64,000 bases of DNA from Luscinia megarhynchos (taxonomy: Eukaryota; Chordata; Aves; Passeriformes; Turdidae): positions 23,347,320 through 23,411,319 of the forward strand of contig CM067569.1 of NCBI GenBank assembly GCA_034336665.1. Direction: 5' to 3'. A program made the position numbers and the translations under genes. Under the pieces are notes generated by a model. It had not been told where the DNA came from, searched no databases, and worked only from the letters and a program-made list of their open reading frames with translations. Below, in pieces: positions 26,381 through 39,330 of this stretch (within the stretch, counting starts at the first letter, position 1; every line of letters begins with the position of its first letter).

Positions 26381-26936
26381 GGTTGGTTTTGTCCGGGGTA
26401 GAATTAATTTTCTTCATAGCTGTTAGTACAGGCTGTATTTTGGATTTATGGCGGAAATGGTGTTTTTTTGTTACTGCTGAACAGCAATTCCTCAGAGTCC
26501 TTTCCTGCTTCTCACCCCACCCCACCAGAAAGGAAGCTGGAGGTCCACAAGAAGTTGAGGCCACAAAAGCTGACCCTGCCTGATCAAAGGAGCATTCCAT
26601 ACCATATATGTCATGCTCAACATGCTGAGGGGAGAGGAGGGAGGAGAGACATTCAGAGTGGAGTTTGTTTTCCCAAATCCTCACTGTTTGTGATGGAGCC
26701 CTGCTTTCATGGGGATGGCTGAACCACCTGCCTGCCCATGGGACGTGGTGAATCAATTCCTTCTTCTGCTTTGCTTATATGTGTGGCTGTTGCTTTACTT
26801 TTTATTGAGCTTGCTTTATCTCTACCCACACGTTTTCTCTTTTACTCTTTTGGTTTTTCTCCCCGTCCCATTGTGTAAGGCAATAGATGAGTGAGTGGGT
26901 GGTGTTTAGTGTCCTACTGGAGTTATACCACAACAA
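26381..26936 (+). mobile_element. Solo LTR, avian ERVL-like family (copy 2)
   Basis: Same family as the copy at 1367-1925, here on the plus strand. Shared landmarks in order are ggggtagaattaattttctt (26395-26414), the cccaccccaccagaaagga block near 26517-26535, the block tgatcaaaggagcattccat near 26581-26600, gatggctgaac (26714-26724), the cctgcccatggga block near 26731-26743, and the terminal agttataccacaaca (26921-26935). No coding sequence flanks it, so it is solo. The two copies differ at many positions, so both are old. I could not settle the exact ends or a 5-bp target duplication. Open frames inside it (26355-26756 minus, 26468-26722 plus) are incidental. Confidence 0.85.
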
Positions 26937-28300
26937 CATTTTATTAAACAACCCACAAACATTAATAGTTAGAGGGAGGATGCCATTTTTTGCTAAAGGA
27001 TGATACATTCAATTTATTCTTAGGAGATGTTATAAACCAAAGAAAACACAAGATGAATGAAGATATACTTTTGATATTGATTGTGTACAACACACTTGCC
27101 AAAAGGTGCCGCTTCTCTAGTCAATCTTCTATGCCTCAAACTGACAGTAATTAGGATTACTGTAATAAAGGCAACCCTGAAGAATATTAAAATGAAGCTT
27201 GTGCTAAAACATGCCTAAGCTTTATAGATCAGACCTAGCTAGCACTTTGAATATCCTTTTGGAATGAGAAGCGTCCTGTAATATATGAAGCACCAGCTTA
27301 AAAATTGCCCTGTGGGGAAAGAATAAGCTTGGATGTTTTGGTTTTGATTTTGATTTCTGTAAGGCAAAATGCTATGGGCAAATATGGAATCTGAAATGTT
27401 GCTCTGGGAGATAACACTGTACTATTTTATAAAAAGTTGGTCTTGCTTTTTTTGTCTGCTGTGTCCACACCCCACAGCCCCTTGCCCATTGCACATGGAA
27501 TCTGATGAGAATGTTGCCTCTGAATTCGTGAAATTGGAGTAAAGATTTCAAAAACAATATGTAGCTTTATGGCAGAAGAATTATTCATCTCAAGGTTGCA
27601 GATGCTTTTCCCTCGCAAACCAAGGGTTAAACTTGATAGAAGTTTGGCTGTGAATTTGGACTCTGTAGTCTAATTGGATTTCATTTCATGCGCCCATTAA
27701 CATAAGCTGTAAGTGGGTCTGAAGCAGTCTAGCTGATGGATGGCTTTTCTTCTGAAGGTGGCACATTGCCACTGGTGCCAGAGACTCCTTAATGCACTAG
27801 AGGAGATGTAGCAGCTGCAATGTTCTCGCCAAAGGCTTGGAATATCTGCTCTGTCTGGCTGAAAAATAGTGGATGTGTGCATGTTATGTCTTTGGTTTCT
27901 AACATGAGTCCTGTGAGAGTTATGTTTTTTAAATATGACATACAAAAATATAATTTTTTACCAGGTACTGAATTTTCTTCTAAAGTACACCTAATAGCTG
28001 AAACTACTTATTCCTCTGTAGATTTTAATTTGCTATCAGCATTTTCCACTTGGCTGGTTTAGTCACAAAATAGGTAGGCAGAATAAAGCCAGGAAATGGT
28101 AGCCAAATTGGCAATACCCTGAATCCACTGCCTGCATCTTTTACATCTGCCTTGAGCTTTCATGGCATCCAGAGTTGTATGTGTGCTTTCTGAAAAATTA
28201 TGCCCTTTTCAAAGAAAAAAAAGGATTAAAAACCTCCTGGAGTTTATTGGAAGGCATGTGTAAAAAGGTCCTAGGACACGAATTGATACAATTGCAGTAT

Positions 28301-28384
28301 CCAAACAAAACCACAAACACACTCCCCCTCCCCAAAACAAACACCAATTGGATAAACACCCTCCCCTCATCCTCCAACCCCTCA
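28301..28384. repeat. A/C-rich low-complexity tract
   Basis: Nearly all A and C on the plus strand, with C5 and A4 runs. It is irregular rather than a tandem array. Confidence 0.75.
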
Positions 28385-28875
28385 ATTTTTTTTTCTTTGC
28401 TAATTTAGACATATTCATATAGCATCAGTTGCCAGTTTGCAGTATTTTTAGGAGTAGGAAGGCAAAACTGTAGAAATTGTCACTAATATTATCAGAGGCA
28501 AATTTCAGCTTACCATCACTCTCGGCTGTTTCTAACACTAGTTGCTGATAACTGAATTTCCACTTCTGATAATTTATTCAAACTACTTGCTAATGCTAAA
28601 CCAGTGAGTCCCTTGATTTATTGATCTCTTGGAGTAAACCTCTCATCAAACATAGAAAACATAATGTAATGCTAACTTTTGCATCCTCCTATTCTATAGT
28701 GTACATAAGGTTAACGCTTTTCCTTGTTGCTAACTATTGAGCAGAGAGGGAGGATACCAGAGATGTGGTTGAACATTCATAACTAATATAGTTGTATTGC
28801 AGTTACAACTTGTAATCTGAGTACATGTATGCTTAAAGATGTGCTAACATTTATTTCAAGGAATGGATGTGGGTG

Positions 28876-28903
28876 TTTTTTTTTGTTTGTTTTTTTTTTT
28901 TGT
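28876..28903. repeat. T-rich tract with G interruptions
   Basis: T runs separated by single Gs. Simple low-complexity sequence. Confidence 0.8.
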
Positions 28904-29189
28904 TTATGTCTATGGACAGTAAAATGATGAAGAACTCTGCCTATTTGCTGATGATTTGGACCTGAGACTTATGATGTCCGAGTGTATTTTCTGGGTCATT
29001 TGCCTGAACAAAGAATGTGATCTTTATGTGGATTGCTACCTTCAGAGGATAGACAAAGCTCATTGCTTGGAAAATATGAAGAAAAAGGATTTGGCATGGT
29101 TGGAAGGAAGAGAATGGGTGAATGAACTGAGAGGTGTGAAGTGAGAAAGTTTGGTAAAGGGAAAGGTGAAGGGTGAAAAAAATTGATAT

Positions 29190-29215
29190 GGGAAGAGGGG
29201 GGGAAAAGAGAAGAA
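29190..29215. repeat. 26-base uninterrupted purine run
   Basis: Only A and G for 26 bases, including G7. It sits inside a wider purine-rich stretch from about 29120 to 29230. Confidence 0.85.
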
Positions 29216-30646
29216 TTGAGATAAGATACCAAAGGAACAAGGAGGATTGACAAAAAGTAGATGTTTTTATGCCCATTACTACCAGTCTCTGCCCCAGGCA
29301 GAGAGCAGGCAGCAGTGTGGTGATGTAAATTAAGCCTTATACTTCTCTCATACAGAAATGGATTGCCCCATATGCTGTTTCTTAAAATTTTAATAGCCAT
29401 AGTCTTAAAACACAGTAAGTGGTCAGAATGTGCTTTTTAGAACTCACTTTGGAGTGATGTTATTTCTGTTCTTAATCTTCCAAGTTGTTTTCCAAGTAGT
29501 GTGGAGAAGTATAGAGCCTTGCAAAGGATACAAAAACCCTCATGTTCTTAATTTTTTTTAGAAAGAACTATTTCTGCTTCATTCTTTTTCCTTTTACTTG
29601 TGCCTTTCAAGAAAGCAGCTGTTGTAGTGTGTGTTCTTAAGCTACTTTGTAAAGAGCCAGAAATCAAAGTAGCTCCTTTTGACACGCATAAAAGCATTCA
29701 TGAGTGTTCAGTAATCGTCACTGTTGTAACAGAAAAGTAAAAATTAACAGTTTATTTGTGGTTTTAAGACTGTAATCTGAGATATTGATTTGTAGCAACT
29801 TAATGAGTTTGCAATTAAAATCAACTACTCTAACACTATATTTGTATCAGAAAATATATGTTTGTATTTGTTAATAAGCTGATTTCTTTGAACTGCTATT
29901 TACAGTCAAGATGAACATTTTAAACAACTGTAGTACAAATCATAACGTTTGAGTCATGGCTTAAATGGTAGTTTACTGCAGTTGGTGATGCCCCTTGGCT
30001 GCCAGTTTCCCAACTGTGAACTCACAGGATTTCAAATTTATTTTTCATGTAGTGCCTCAGCAGTGAGAGAGAAGCTTAGCCACAAAAAAATCAAACGGGC
30101 AGATCTTGGACAAATACTCTACATTTTTTTGCTTGAGAAATCTGGAGGTAGCTCAACAACGGAAGGCAGAAATTATTTCAGTCTGCTAGTTGTTTTTGAA
30201 GTTACCTGCCAGGTGATTTCCCTACTAGACCATGGACCTCTTGTAGAAGTGAGTGCACAAAAAGCACCATGCTTCATAACCACTCTTCTTCAATAGCTCA
30301 CTATTGAATCAATAGGCAAGTTTGGGGAAGGACTTTCAGAATGGCTCACCAAGGAACTGCCTAGTAACTTCAAATAGTTTTAAAGTGGACATCTAGTTGA
30401 GAGGAATCCATGGAATATCTTTTGCATGCACAGATAACTACATACAGATAAATGCATGTATATAAGATATAGTTTCCATATGATACAGCAGTAAGAAATA
30501 TTTTATCAAGACTTAAAATATGATTGTGTATGTGAGAAATAGGACAATAGCATACATGAATGATCCTGAAGTGACAATGAGTTTCAATGGGTTTATTAAT
30601 TTAGTTGCTATATGATTGTTTGGATTGTAGCACTATAAAAATAAGA

Positions 30647-30706
30647 ACCAAAAAAATGGACCAAACAAAAACAAACCCCAAAAACCCTCAAAACCAAAAC
30701 CCCAAA
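30647..30706. repeat. A/C-rich low-complexity tract
   Basis: Irregular mix of A runs and C3-C4 runs on the plus strand. It superficially resembles CCCCAAAA telomere sequence but has no fixed period. Confidence 0.75.
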
Positions 30707-32910
30707 GTGCAAATGATCTCTGCAAATATAATCTTGACAAAGAATATTATAGATAGGATGGTCTAGATAAATTAAATTTTAGCTGTAAGAGAATATGTTA
30801 CTGTCATTAAAAGAATTAATACTCAAATTCTTTAATGAGCTGCCTGTAGTTTTCCACTTGCTCACAGGAAGTGGTTTTCCTGTTTTATTCTTTTATGCAG
30901 AATTCAAGCTGTGCTGACTGCGGGCAAAGTGTATCTTCTCCTGGTTTTCTCTAGTAGCCATTACTGTCCTGATGTAGGGGATTCATAGCTGCAATGATAA
31001 TGAAAAATAAACAATAATCTAGTTGCATTTTAGATGCTCTCTTTCAGAAGCCACATCAGATACATTTGGAAACAAACACGAAGATTGTTTCTGGGTGTTA
31101 GATTTCTTGTGCTAGCTGCTCTGAATGTCTACTCTTGCAGTACTAGTTGGATAATATTCGTGACTCAAGTAAAGCCATTTGAACTGTAATCTGTCTTACG
31201 TGGTTTTTATCCCTCCTTGATATTTATATTATGAGCTCAGATATTCTTTCTCAGCATTTCTTTTTCTTGCAAAATAAAGCCTTTGCTGACACTCCCTTTT
31301 CCCTAACCACTGTAATAGGTCCTCTTTGAATTGTTACAATTAAAATTGGGGGTTTTTTTTGGTGCATAAATGTGACAGAAACTATGTAATATTTTAAAGT
31401 GATGTCTTACTGTAGATGTATAAAACAGTGTTCAGTGGACAGGTCCTAAACTCAGAGTATCAATCTGCATATCTCAGAGCCAGCCTTACTCCTAGGCTGC
31501 AAATTAATACATATACTTTAAGATTGATCCTTGGTAACACTCATGAATCTGTTGTATTTAATTGTTGAATACAAATGGATATTTTTACAAGTGGTGCAGA
31601 GATGGTGCAAAGTGGGTTACATGAAGCTGTATAGCTGTTAGGTTTCTGTTCTCTGTGCTGGTAAAGGAGTTAAGTGTGTGGTTTATGCTACTATGGGTGA
31701 TGGCTTAGTGAAAATATTCAGAAATTTTTATTGTTCTTAGTCTTGGATGTATCTGGTATATATTTATAAAAAGGGGTCAGTCTTTCAGTTATTCTTTCAA
31801 CTTTGGGGGCATATAACACTAAGGAAAAAAAATGTCTGCTACTTATGCCACTAGTAATTTTGTTTGAATGGATGTTGCAAAATTTATTGCAGTTTGAAAC
31901 TTCTTCCTTGAAATCCAGTTGCCTTGAATAGTAAGAATGAATATATTTTCACTATAACCTGCAGGTTTTGTCTACAGCTTTTCTACATCATACTGTTTTC
32001 AACACACACATACAATTTCATTCTTCCCTTGTACATGCCACAGAAATCAGCCTTTTCTATAAATGCTCGTGAAATTTTTTGCTTTTTTCTAGGTGGCTGG
32101 GTGGAGGTGACTTTAGTGTGACAATGAAGGCACCAATAAACTTTTATATAGAGGGTGAGACCACGTGAGCAAATGTTTTAAGCACAATTTTCTATTTGTT
32201 CTGTCAGGTTGGGGAAAGGAAGGATTTAGGTACCCATGTCTCTTCCAGTCCTGTTGGCGCACACACTAAGCAGGAGGAAAACACTCTAAGTTTCTCTGCT
32301 GGGTTTGTGCACACATACTTATACAGGTGTATATATAATAAAATATGCTAATAATAGTGGTCTATCTTGGACTATTTTATTAATTGCATTAGATTACACT
32401 TTAGCATTCCTGAATATGGCTGTGGTAATTGCCAAGTGAGTCCTCTTCAGCTACAACATTGTGTGATTTCTGAGTCACCACTGCAGTCAAAAATAAAACC
32501 AAAACTTGATGTTTGTCTTTTCAAGATAACCTATAAGCTAGAATTATGGAACTGTATTCTTTGACTATTTTTTGATTTCTCTCATTTCATTTATGCTTCA
32601 AACAGGATGTTCAAATGATGTTTTTTTAATTGGAGATTTGTAACAGCACTGGACTTTTTTGATCTGTAAGGCCATGTGTTCGGTCCCTCTTTAAAGGCAG
32701 CTATTTCCTCAAATGCATGAATTAGGATTTGTACTCTTCACGTTACCTAAGGGTAAGGATGTTGCCATTAATGTTTCAATGCCTCATCAGTTCATCCATC
32801 TGTATTAAGACGTTAGAGTTTTATTATTTTACAAGGATGTTTTCAGTTTTAATTCCTTTAATGTCTACAGAATGCTTCCATAGTCTTATATGAAGTAGTT
32901 AATCAGTGCC

Positions 32911-32938
32911 AAGTGTTAACAAGCCCAAGTTAACACTT
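32911..32938. repeat. Perfect inverted repeat (10-bp arms, 8-base loop)
   Basis: The arm aagtgttaac (32911-32920) pairs exactly with gttaacactt (32929-32938). Each arm contains a GTTAAC palindrome, the half-site type bound by HNF1-like homeodomain proteins. No function is shown. Confidence 0.75.
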
Positions 32939-33406
32939 CTGAAACTGTCTAGTACTGAACTCCAAGTATGAGCAATGCACTCTTTTTATCATGAGTTTCC
33001 AAGGAAATAGTTTACCTGGAATTACTGTACATGGGGATTTTTTTTTATTGTTAGTGGAAGGGCTAATTTCTGTGCAAACACTAACTTTTGTATCATAACA
33101 GCATGAAGTTTTACACTCAGTCACAGCAATAGGGCTTGAAAGAGTGCAGAGACATGGAAAAGCCTGAAGGCTTAGATCTCACCTAGTGGAAAGATACGAG
33201 AGCTTAGAGCTTAGTTATTCAGAATATGAATAACTGTGCAGGGGATATTGTAGCAGCCTTCAGTTCAATATCTACCTGATTTAGAGTTCCTTTGCGATGA
33301 GCCAACGAGAAGGGCTCCTTAGGGATATATGAAAATCTGGCCCTCCAATATTTTCAGCTGATCTATCTTTTTGAGTGAAGTCAGTCAGATGGAAAAGCAG
33401 TGCCTT

Positions 33407-33435
33407 AAAAAAAAAAAAAAGGGGGGGGGTGGGGG
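33407..33435. repeat. A14-G9-T-G5 homopolymer junction
   Basis: Fourteen As pass directly into nine Gs, a T and five Gs. It is a slippage-prone site whose exact length in an assembly should be treated with caution. Confidence 0.85.
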
Positions 33436-36400
33436 AAGAAATGAAAAAATTACATGATAAATGTACAAGTAATTAATGGATACTTTTTCATTACTGTCAT
33501 TACTGCTGTGGCTTTTCACAGCTTTTACCTGTGACACGACACTTTGAACTGCAATTTCATCATGGTTTAGAAAAAGCAAATCAATCAGCACTTAATCTTT
33601 TTTTTACAAAATTAAAAGTCATGTAGAGATGTGCTTCAAAAAATTAGTGATAGAAGTAGCACAGAAATATCTTGGTTCTGTTTAATAACAACTTACACTT
33701 ATGCAGCATTTTCCATTCATTTTCACTCATTTCATTCACATTGTATTTTGTTTTCTGCTAGGTTGCCTTGCTTGTATTGGGCAACTTGATTCACCCCTGA
33801 GGAGAGGTGGTGATCAAATGGCTTGCAGCAATTGCAGAGCTTGGCAGGGGTGGAACTTTTGGCCCAGATAAAGGATACAAATGGCAAAAGCAAGTGCTGA
33901 GGACTACTCTGTTGTGATTAGATGGGATGTCAGCCTGATCTGTTTGGTCAGCTTCAAGTCTAAGACCCTAAGAAAGGGTAGAAATCTCGTTCTATCCAGA
34001 TGTGGGGTCTTTCAATATATTTAGCTTACTTGACTTAGGGGGGATTTTTTCATCACGGGCATGAAGAAACCTAGATTTGTTTTTGACTCTGTGTGTGAAT
34101 TCAGTTACACCAGCTCATCTTTCGTTGTGTGAACTCCTATGCTCGTTCCTTAGGATCCTGTGAAAATTCTAGGAAACACCTCCTTAAAATTACCCTGTCT
34201 CTCATCTGAACTGTGGCTATTTTAGCAATTAATTGTATGGTCTTTTAGACACACTGTAGGTATCTTCTGAACATATTTTAAAATAAGTTTTGAGTAATTA
34301 TTTGTCTCATTCTCATCACCACAAAATATAAATGCCCAGGTTAAGGTTTCCTACCACCCTGACTGTCTTATAGTTTACAGTTGAATTTTATCTTAGTTGT
34401 TTTCAAAGTACTGTAGAAACATCTTGGGAATTCTGCTGTGGATTTCTGTGACACACAGGTTGTGGCAGGGCAATTTGTTTTGCTTCTTCAAATGCAAACC
34501 CATCAATCTGGAACCTGTAGGAGGTTCTTGTTACAGTCTCAGTAGTAACATATCACACTCATTAATGAACTGTTCATAAATTAAGCTCCTAAAGGCATTC
34601 ACATGTGAGCCTATCAGTATCAGCCTATGAGGGTCAGTGTTTGTATGAGGATTGTTTGTGCAGATGCTGCCTATTCACTGATCTGGGTGGCACTACAAAA
34701 GCAGATAGACACTGGAACAACAGACTATTTATATCACTCTGAATTCAGCAGAGTGCTGTTAAATGATGTTTGTTTGTTTCTTTGTTCCTTTTTCTCCATA
34801 GCTCTTTAGTCTGTCCTTTGAATGAAGGTGTTTGGCTGTGCAGTACTTGATTTTGGGAGGTGGAGAACAGGGCTGTTGGCTGGCACTGTTGGGCAGGTTA
34901 CAGCAGGTGGCACTATTTGGTGGCTTTTGCTTAACACTAGTAATTATTTCAGTGCACATGTGTATGTTGATATATGATCATTTTTTCAATTGGATTTTTA
35001 TGGAAACACTAAATAAGGTAGCCAGTCTGAAGAAAAAGGTACATATGTCCTTTCTCCTTAGGAATAGTAACAACTCCCATATACTTTAGTGTATATCAAA
35101 TATGTTCTGTGTTAGATTGTTAATAAAGAAAAAGACTTATGGAACTAATTTCTGGACTGATGCTTGGACTAGGTGTGCTGGACCCTCGAGAAAAATTCTG
35201 GAGGAGTAATCATGTTTAACTTCTATGTATTAAGGATTAATTATTTTTAAAGGGCTTAGATGTGTCCAAAAAAACAAACAAAACCTCCCCCTCTTCCCAT
35301 TTTTTTCCCACACAGCTTTGTTTTAGTTTTGTCCTCATATACGAGAGATAAAGCAAAACCTGGTCTTGCTAAGATGCTGTTAATGATGGAGGGGTGATTT
35401 GTTGTTGCATTGCTTTTCCAGTGTGCTAACTCACACAATAAATGCACATTCTTATTAAATACTCGGATGAAAAATTGTGTCTAGGTGTATGCACGTATGT
35501 ATTAATTTTTAAAGTCACTCTACCCTTACTAGTTTTGCATCTGGGAGATTTCTTTCAGCCACTTGACTAACAGAGATGTCAGTAAAAGCAGAATTGATCT
35601 GATTAGATTCACAAGAAAAAATAAATACAGTTTTCAGCTTCTTTCATATTAAGTATGGCCATTTAACAGCTGTGTTAAATGTGTCTGAAAAGCTACAGAT
35701 AAATTGTTTCTATCAAAAATAAAAAATGGTGTCTCTAGGGGAGAGAAAGCAGTTTGCCAGCAAGCACTGGTTTCTGCCACTGCTCTTTTTCTAATGTAAC
35801 AGAGTTATTTTTAGCACCAGAAAGTGCAAAACATGTTTAAGAGAAATAGGCTGGAAAATGTGACATTGCACAACCCATCTTTGTGGGTGGATGAGGTTTC
35901 TCTGTCTGGGTGGTGCTGTTTGCTCTCATTTGCACCCCTTCAATGAGTGTTATGCTCTTATGAATTACATATGCATTTGTGGCTTAGAAGCCCTGTGCAA
36001 GCATATTGATATGACTGGAAAATATATTTAAATGGTATAGCATACAAGCCAGTGATGTTGTTACAATCAATTTTGTGAGAAATAATTCCCTGTGTTTTGA
36101 CTCAATAGTTATATTTTGTTTATCAACCTTACACTAATAGCAGAGTTAGACTGAGAAGGATGCATTTCACATGGTATTAAAATAACTTTATATTTAGCAG
36201 GAGTGAGGGGAAAAAAAGCAAGTACTTCATATTTATTTCTAAGGATGAACAGAATCATTTGGAACAGAACAGGGGAAGGGGGACTGGTGATGTGTATTTC
36301 CTTGCTGCCTCTATTCTCAGTTCTGCTGCTGGCCCCTTGGGACAAGTGTTTTCATTTCTGTATGAGTTGCATTCCTTAACCTTTAAAATGGGAATAGTGA

Positions 36401-39050
36401 TTATGAAATTTTTGTTTACCCACTTGTACATGTTTGGATGAAAAGCATTGTGTAATGGTTTATTAATTCTCGTATGTTTTGCTTCTGCCATCTGCCTATT
36501 TGCTGGCCTGCTTATTCAAATGGAAGGGCCTGGGCTACACCCTGAATATTTTCATCTTCTCTTCGGTGTGTCCAAAATTGAGAGCTTGGATGACACTGAT
36601 GAACTTTTGATTGGGTAACTTAATGTTGTCAGAAGAAAGCAATTCTCTGAGGACTACACATGTTGTGGTGGTCAGAAGATTGGGGAGCACACAGAAGATG
36701 TCTACATCTCCAGACACACAGTAAAGATGAAATTTAGAGGGAAGATTTTTGTGTATATGGCATCTGCAGCTCCTGTGATTTTCTGGTCAGAAAGGGAGAA
36801 TTTGCCTCCTAGTTGCAGATACAGCTGATTCCCTCATTTACCCAATTAATTTACATGTCTTCCAGGTTATTCGTATGGTTATTCTTACTAGGTAGAAAAT
36901 GGATTCCTAATTCGAGCAAGACAGTCAGTATTTTTCCTGTCACACTGCCAGTCACTGTGATAACTTCAGTTCATTCTGCTTCCCTTCCCTGTCCCCAAGA
37001 ATGTCTGAATTTAAAGATATTTGAGCTCATTAACTTTAGTTATATTTGACCACAGTAGTGAGCTATTAAGTGCTTCTAGTCCTGTCACATCACTATCAGA
37101 TGTTTTCTGTTCAGTCGTTGAAAAAGTATAGTACAGAAAGTTTCTAAAATAAGATTTTACTTTCCCCCCTCTCTGTCCTTTATCTACACACACTTTTCCT
37201 TTTTGGAGCTCTCTTGTGGGGAGGAGGGAAGGAGTAGTAGTCTCTCTACAGGGAAAAGAATCAATGGAGCTAATTTCATTTTTTCCTTGCGAGAGTTCAC
37301 AAATAGGAAAATGACCTTTGAAAACTGAGCTTTGGTTTGCTTGATCAGGAATATAGATGATTTACCATAACAGTATTTAAAGAGACCTAAATAACACCCA
37401 TACATAGACACATGCAAGATGTTTTTCAATTTAAATTATTTGCTCAGGGCTGCCATCATGCCCTGACTGGTGAATGCAGGTATTCACAAAATTTCTCCAC
37501 CAAGAAACCTGTTGTTATTTTGCTTTTTAGCTCAAATGGAGGTCGACCTAGAATATGAAGAGACATAGAAAATGCAAACCACTGGTTCCTGTCATATATC
37601 ATCCCACTAGAGTAAGTAGCCAAGATAAAAACATACCCTAGTTTTGTGTATGTTTGGTTCTTCTTGGCCTGTACCATAAGAAAAGCAGGCTGGTATTGCT
37701 ACTAGTGTAGACAATAGGCATTATTAGAGAACTAATTCAAAAGGTTTTTCAGTAGAGAAAATCTTTAATAGTAGTTATAGACAACATTATGTGCTTCCCC
37801 CCCACTTTTTTTTTTTCTGAAAACTGAATCTTCAGAGTTAAGAACAACAAAATATAATTATCACTACTCACATTAAAGATGCTTCATAAACAGTTCATCT
37901 CCTTAAAAGGGGATTGAAGAAAAAAAATCACCTGCTTTATTGGCTTTTTAGTCTGTGTGGCATTTTTCAGCCAAATCTGCCTGTTAACCAGTGCAAAAAT
38001 ATAAATACACAAGTATTCTGTTAGGTGTAAACTCTCAGACAATGTAAGTTCAATTGAATATAGCTCTGAAAGTGCAATTTTTAGTACTGAACTGTTAAAA
38101 GCATACCATTTTAATTTCAGGATGATCACAGGGTATGCACAGAAGAAGTAATCTCAACTTTGTGTGTTGAATAATTCAGATATCTGAATCTTAATTATTT
38201 CAAGCTTTGTCCAACTCTGTGCTGAAGCCATCCTTGAGTATCTGAAATCTGTTATCTAAATGTGCCTGTTGGTTCCAGTGACTGAGATAATCAAGGTTGT
38301 CACCTTCATGTAAGTTAGACACCTAACATTTGGGGTAATTCCTTGTGATACCTCGAGCCTTTCACATAAAGTATTTAGGGTTTTGAAAGAGACTCTGACT
38401 GTGAACTTATACAGCCTTGATTAACAAGGCTTAGTTTTCAAATGTGCAACTTGACAAAGCTATCTGAGAAGGTAAAGGTCTCTGGAGGAAGAGCACACTG
38501 TGTTTTCCAGGCTCACTGGATACCATTATCATCTGTTCATTTGGGGGAAGTGATGTTTTTTTGCCTTTTCACTAAGTGGTATTGTCCAGATGCTGCCTTA
38601 CATTGTGTAGTTAGTGAAAATCAGAATAGAGCTATCTGTGAGGGAAGTGGGAGAATAAAGGTAAAATAAAAAACAAATTCCAAACCTCAGAAAATAAAAA
38701 TGATTTTTTGTATTTAAATTCATACCACGTTTTTTTCTTTTAACATGCAGAATGTTTTTTTTTTTTAGTATTTTGTTTTGTCAGCTTTGGATGCCTTAAT
38801 ACCCACCCTTGCCAGTTTCTCAAGGACAGATGTTTAGATCTTACTGCAAAATTAGTGTCTCCAGTTGGATGCTCAGACATGCTTTCAAATGCATAGACCA
38901 TATAATGTTGCTTGCTGTCCATTATTCAGTTTCCTATTTTCACAGCTTTTATGAGAATATGAATGAATAAAACTCAAAAGAATAAACTGACAGAGGTTTG
39001 CTATCTTAGAGCCATTTATAAAATAACCACTTTGAGATGCTTTACGGTTT

Positions 39051-39330
39051 ACATAGCATTGTGGATATTAGTATGAATTTCTCTTTGCTTCTGCAGGTGC
39101 TGGTTTGCAGAGACAAATATAACCTCCAATTCCCAGCACACTGATCTGTCTAAACACAATTTGACATGCATTGCTATTAGCTTAGCACCTTATCAAATAA
39201 TGTGCCCTGATAGAGATAAAAGGTTTTACAACCTTACCGCCTTTGTTTCTGTGTGCGTTCACCCACAGAGACAGCTCTGCAGCAGCTAATAATTAACACA
39301 AAAGACAAAGACAAATCTATATGGCTCAGT
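39051..39330. promoter_or_regulatory. Candidate conserved enhancer (motif cluster)
   Basis: A compact run of recognisable factor motifs: CAGGTG E-box (39094-39099), TTATCA and AGATAA GATA sites (near 39190 and 39214), CTTTGTTTC HMG-box type site (39241-39249) and TAATAATTAA homeodomain core (39288-39297). The texture is of the kind seen in conserved noncoding elements of vertebrates. No alignment was possible, so conservation is inferred only. Confidence 0.25.

Larger units (their letters stand above)
26937..30646. other. Noncoding DNA with low-complexity tracts
   Basis: AT-rich noncoding sequence holding an A/C-rich patch (28301-28384), a T/G tract (28876-28903) and a purine-rich stretch (29120-29230). 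An open frame at 28922-29144 lies in the purine-rich stretch, where stops are depleted by composition. Confidence 0.55.
30707..39050. other. Noncoding DNA with hairpin and homopolymer sites
   Basis: About 8.3 kb with no supported gene or repeat family. It includes the inverted repeat at 32911-32938 and the A/G homopolymer junction at 33407-33435. Open frames up to about 85 codons are at background level. Confidence 0.55.

Noticed and set aside
26355..26756. 133-codon minus-strand open frame
   Set aside because: It is antisense to the LTR at 26381-26936 and incidental.
28922..29144. Protein-like open frame after a T-rich tract and cag
   Set aside because: The first codon after the acceptor-like cag is TAA in that frame, and the region is purine-rich, which depletes stop codons.
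29949..30296. 115-codon plus-strand open frame
   Set aside because: No coding bias and no domain. Expected by chance at this length.
30647..30706. Telomere-like CCCCAAAA runs
   Set aside because: No fixed period and no tandem array. Ordinary A/C-rich low complexity.
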